Notes under the pieces: model-generated | What the model was told of the DNA's origin: nothing | The model's database searches: none | Seen by the model: only the letters and a program-made list of their open reading frames with translations | Shown: in pieces, positions 58,759 to 64,000 of the stretch | Position numbering within the stretch: the stretch's first letter is position 1 | How the letters are laid out: each line of letters begins with the position of its first letter | Source of the DNA: Paraspadella gotoi | Lineage: Eukaryota > Chaetognatha | Length of the DNA stretch: 64,000 bases | Assembly (NCBI GenBank): GCA_051294375.1 | Contig: CM119263.1 | Span: 5,144,740 to 5,208,739, forward strand | Direction: 5' to 3' | Position numbers and translations under genes: made by a program

Positions 58759-60104
58759 TCAGTTAGACCTCTCTCCCCCGACCTCGATCCCGTTCCCTTT
58801 CCACCACGTCTCGGCCTCAACCCTCCAACGCCACCAGGTGACGCGGCATCTGTCCCACCAGGCGCCGACCGAATCAAACGCCGGACGAACGTCGAGAATC
58901 GTGAAGCGAAAGTCTTTAGTCACTTCGCCGCCGTCGTAATAGTCGATGACGTAGCGGACCTAAGAAGTGTGAGAAAGAGCGTTCGCGTTATGAATGGGAT
59001 AGCGCCACGCCCCTTTCCATTTCACTCGCCTCTTTTCCGTTTCGATCGACGATCCAATCATGACGATCGAAGGGCAACTCGTATCCCAACACCCAGTGGC
59101 GGAAACGCGCGCGCGGCGAATATTCCTGCGCTTTTCCGCCGAAAGATTTCAGTTTGGGATTTCGACATTCGTCGGCGCGAAGAGCCTCCCACTTGAGAAC
59201 CTCCTGAAACCGACAGGAAAAGATCGGGAATATTTGTTAAAATAGCTACGTACGTTCTCACGTTTCTCGCAGCCAAATCCAGGGAAGGTTCTTCCTCAAA
59301 ACAAAATGACAGCTACCTTATGTCTAACCGCGAATGACCCAAAAAAGTCTAACTCTTCAAATTTTGATTGGATACCGTTAAGAGAATTTTCTCCTTTCAC
59401 CTGCCAGGCGTCTTCGTTATTTCGATTGTGAATTTTGATGATGTTATTCATGTCCTCAGGGGCGATGTCTTCGTCTCTCCATCTCCATCCTGTTAAGAGA
59501 GCGAACAACAATTAATTGAATCATGGATGGATAAATGGATGAGTTAATTTATACTTAATTATGTAATTGAATTATTGAATAGATTAATAGATGGAGGAAT
59601 TATTTAACACGAAAGGATATATGAATGAATGCCCCCCCTCAATGATGACCGACCCTTTCTGAGCATGGCGTTCCAAAACATCTGCTCGGAAGGATAGACC
59701 CAAGTCTCTCCATCGGCTTCGGCCTTGGGAATCGTAGATCTCTCGCGTTCGGTTGAGAGAGGAAAGGGTTGTCCCGGCGACGGCCGCTGATTCGGCGGCG
59801 GCATCAAGTTCTTCGGGTCAACGTCCTCCTCTTTCTCTCCCGGCGCCAGAATTAGCGCCGGCGACGCCGACGACGCCGCGTTGAGTTTCTCGGCCATCGG
59901 ACATTCGCTCGGGACTCGGTCGAGGCTTCGGAGGTGGTCCTCCACGGAGATCGAAGGGGCGGCGGCGGCGGCGGCAGGAGCAGCAGGGACTGCAGCGGCA
60001 GTTTTGGTGTGCATGGGGCATTGTGGGGGCGGGGATGAAGCGGGAGGGGGAGCGACTGACGCTGCCACCGCCGGCGAAGCTTCGGTCGAACTTACTCCGC
60101 CCAT
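58759..60104 (-). CDS. HCCS: Holocytochrome c-type synthase (heme lyase)
   Basis: Intermembrane-space enzyme that attaches heme covalently to apocytochromes c and c1. Four exons: 59654-60104, 59401-59489, 59030-59203, 58759-58959, giving 304 aa (human 268). Two CP motifs typical of the family (CPMH near residue 29 and CPMA near 68) flank an Ala/Pro-rich stretch. [63 protein letters not shown] and [23 protein letters not shown] follow. Intron 3 (58,960-59,029) begins GC, not GT, at GAG|GCGAGT; this keeps the conserved [12 protein letters not shown] join. The C-terminal tail after WWRWR is about 20 residues longer than in human. Confidence 0.94.
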
Positions 60105-60224
60105 CTTTTCATTTTTTCTGGGTTAAGTTATGGACTAAAACGGAAATGAGACTAGAAAAGTGAAACGATAGTCGCGTGACTCAACCGGTAATAAGAAAGA
60201 AAGACAGACGAAGGAAAATAAAAA

Positions 60225-62352
<2,128 letters not shown>

Positions 62353-62477
62353 TTTCTCATCTCTGAAAATGTAAAATCGACTTAAAAATAGGACGGCGAA
62401 TTGCGTGTACAAAAAAGGATGAAATAAAATTGGAACAAGGTATAACAAATATCCAAAACAATTTTTTAAAATATGGT

Positions 62478-63590
62478 TCACAAGGTTTCTTTGTCATTGG
62501 AAAGTCTTTTGCTACGTCGACGATCGGAAATTTCTATTTTCGTCTCCCGTTTCTTGGATTTTCGCATCAGCCCTTTGGTTTTTACGTCCTTCTCTACTTT
62601 CATAGTTTTTATTTCGTCGAGGTCAGTTTCAATTTTCTCCATTTTTACATTTCCTATATCGTCTTTTTCGCTTTTGATCTTTTTAACTTTATCCTTTTCC
62701 ACTTTAAATTTCTTCTCATCTCCCTCCCCTTTTGCCATCTTTCTCCTCGTCTTCGCCCCCTCTCCTCCGTCCCCTTTGGGCGCCAAAGGCCCCGCATTTC
62801 CCAGGAACCAAATGGTTCTCCCTTTTCGATCTTTCATCGATCTCATTCCGTCTCGTCCGTAGCATCGAAGCCAACGACCGAATCCCGAATCCCATTTCTC
62901 CTTTGACTCTGAAAAGTATCCTCCTCCTTCGTCGATTCCGATCTCGATCACTTCCTCGGCCAATCCACGAATCAGGTCGAAAACGTCGCCGACGGCCGAC
63001 GCCGCTCCCAACGCCGTCCTGGCGCGCTCGAACGGCGCCGTTCCGAGCTGAAATAGCGCCTCGGCTCTGAGGTAATTGCCGACGCCGTTAAAGAATCTCT
63101 GATCGAGCAAGAGTTCGCAAATGGGCGAGTCAAAGGCCTTTTCTTCCAGTCGTTCGAGAACGCGATCCCGCGCCGCCGCCGTCTCCGTCACGACGCAGGG
63201 TCCCCGCGCCGGATCCCAATCGGCGCCGGGAAACCAGCGACCGAATCGACGGGGGTCGACGAAGCTCAGCGTCTGGAGTCCGTCCTTGGAAAAGAACCGA
63301 AGGTGAGAGTGTTTGGGCAGCGTGTCGGCGGAAGTAAGTTCGAACTTTCCAGACATTCCGAAATGAAAGAGAATGGAGAGGGTGTGGTCGGCATTGTCAA
63401 CGTCCGTCAACGTCATCTTCATCTCTTTTCCTCTCGACTCTGCGTCGATGCGATAATCAACGCAATTCCAAGTTACATCCGGGTTTTTGACGCTGACGTC
63501 GGATTTAACGACAGCTCCACCGAAGGAGACGCGGCGCCCGATCGATCGGACAAGTAATGCCGCCAAGCGGAGCTCAGGACCCTCCGGCAT
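62478..63590 (-). CDS. NEIL1: Endonuclease VIII-like 1 DNA glycosylase
   Basis: A 370-residue, single-exon bifunctional DNA glycosylase/AP lyase of the Fpg/Nei family, acting on oxidised bases. The mature N-terminal catalytic segment PEGPELRLA is intact (Pro2, Glu3), with a lysine in SRGKEMKM matching the conserved Lys. An HFGMSGKFEL segment, the helix-two-turn-helix with FNGVGNYLRAE, and a zincless-finger region (CYGRDGMRSMKDRKGRTIWF) follow, as in NEIL1. The C terminus (about 270-370) is an unstructured Lys/Glu-rich tail with short repeats (KVEKD, KSEKD, KMEKI). Length resembles human NEIL1 (390). It is the first gene in the close minus-strand cluster. Confidence 0.93.
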   Translation of the reverse strand: MPEGPELRLAALLVRSIGRRVSFGGAVVKSDVSVKNPDVTWNCVDYRIDAESRGKEMKMTLTDVDNADHTLSILFHFGMSGKFELTSADTLPKHSHLRFFSKDGLQTLSFVDPRRFGRWFPGADWDPARGPCVVTETAAARDRVLERLEEKAFDSPICELLLDQRFFNGVGNYLRAEALFQLGTAPFERARTALGAASAVGDVFDLIRGLAEEVIEIGIDEGGGYFSESKEKWDSGFGRWLRCYGRDGMRSMKDRKGRTIWFLGNAGPLAPKGDGGEGAKTRRKMAKGEGDEKKFKVEKDKVKKIKSEKDDIGNVKMEKIETDLDEIKTMKVEKDVKTKGLMRKSKKRETKIEISDRRRSKRLSNDKETL

Positions 63591-63593
63591 CCT

Positions 63594-64000
63594 TTTGCAG
63601 TTTGCGCTGAGTCTTAATAAAATATTATTTTAACTTAATATTCTGTTTATAATCTAAAACATTTATTATTACCCAATACAACTAGCTGGAAATAAAAATA
63701 GACGTTCATACCGGATTTAGTCAACGGCCATGTTAGCATATGGATTTTAAATTCGAGTTAAATGAAAAGATCAAATACTAAATCGTTATTTATAGCGACT
63801 TTAGATTTTGCTGACGTTTTTTATTCTTCAACTCCCACTAGTCAAGATTGCTCACTTTTATAGTTAAACTAACTAATAAATGTAAAAGAATTTAAAATAT
63901 TCCGCTCAAATTTTTTCACGAGTTTAAAATTAAGGTATCAATTTTTGGGGAAAAAAAGTTGCAAAAAAAGCTCCTGCAAGGCAAGCACCCCAGTTTTTAT
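63594..64000. other. No gene seen at the right end
   Basis: AT-rich DNA upstream of the NEIL1 start. This is the likely promoter side of the cluster, but I see no clear element. A candidate acceptor-like site (attaagactcag, minus strand) ends about 16 bp before the NEIL1 ATG. Confidence 0.6.

Overview
The window is nuclear DNA from an animal, most likely an invertebrate. All 17 recognisable genes encode metazoan-type proteins. Eleven of the 17 carry spliceosomal introns, mostly about 60-120 bp with GT-AG ends. The intergenic DNA holds tRNA-derived SINEs, inverted-repeat (foldback) elements and very long (GA)n/(CT)n microsatellites. The sequence does not fix the phylum, and nothing looks bacterial, viral or organellar.

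Layout. 1-22.7 kb is gene-poor and low-complexity: (CT)n/(GA)n, TTTC-type and (CGT)n microsatellites, seven N gaps, and a 2.2 kb block present about 2.7 times (3.50-9.44 kb) that may be an assembly artefact. 22.8-26.5 kb is the only plus-strand gene, a ten-exon SET+MYND (SMYD-family) methyltransferase with SINE pieces in two introns. 26.5-31.1 kb is AT-rich and gene-free apart from a diverged tandem repeat and a Helitron/HINE-like element.

31.1-63.6 kb is a run of 16 genes, all on the minus strand. In transcriptional order (right to left) they are NEIL1, COX15, HCCS, SDHAF4, GLRX5, an MPV17L2-like gene, OSGIN, a CD36/SCARB scavenger receptor, CYB5R, alanine aminotransferase, ATG9, two TMEM205-like paralogs, DLD, HSF and PET100. 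I assembled the spliced genes exon by exon. In every case the exon lengths sum to an open frame that is an exact multiple of three.

Function. The run is strongly enriched for nuclear-encoded mitochondrial proteins: heme A synthesis and Complex IV assembly (COX15, PET100), cytochrome c maturation (HCCS), Complex II assembly (SDHAF4), Fe-S delivery (GLRX5), an inner-membrane MPV17-family protein, the E3 of 2-oxoacid dehydrogenases (DLD), and aminotransfer feeding pyruvate. The tightest part is NEIL1-COX15-HCCS-SDHAF4-GLRX5-MPV17L2, where stop-to-ATG gaps are only about 70-250 bp and consensus 3' splice sites lie just upstream of several start codons. That pattern would fit operon-like transcription with spliced-leader trans-splicing, but this is inference. 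Other points to check are two probable GC-AG introns (CYB5R, HCCS), a 727 bp MITE with perfect 49 bp inverted repeats and a TA target duplication (45,775-46,501), and a foldback family carrying a nested SINE.
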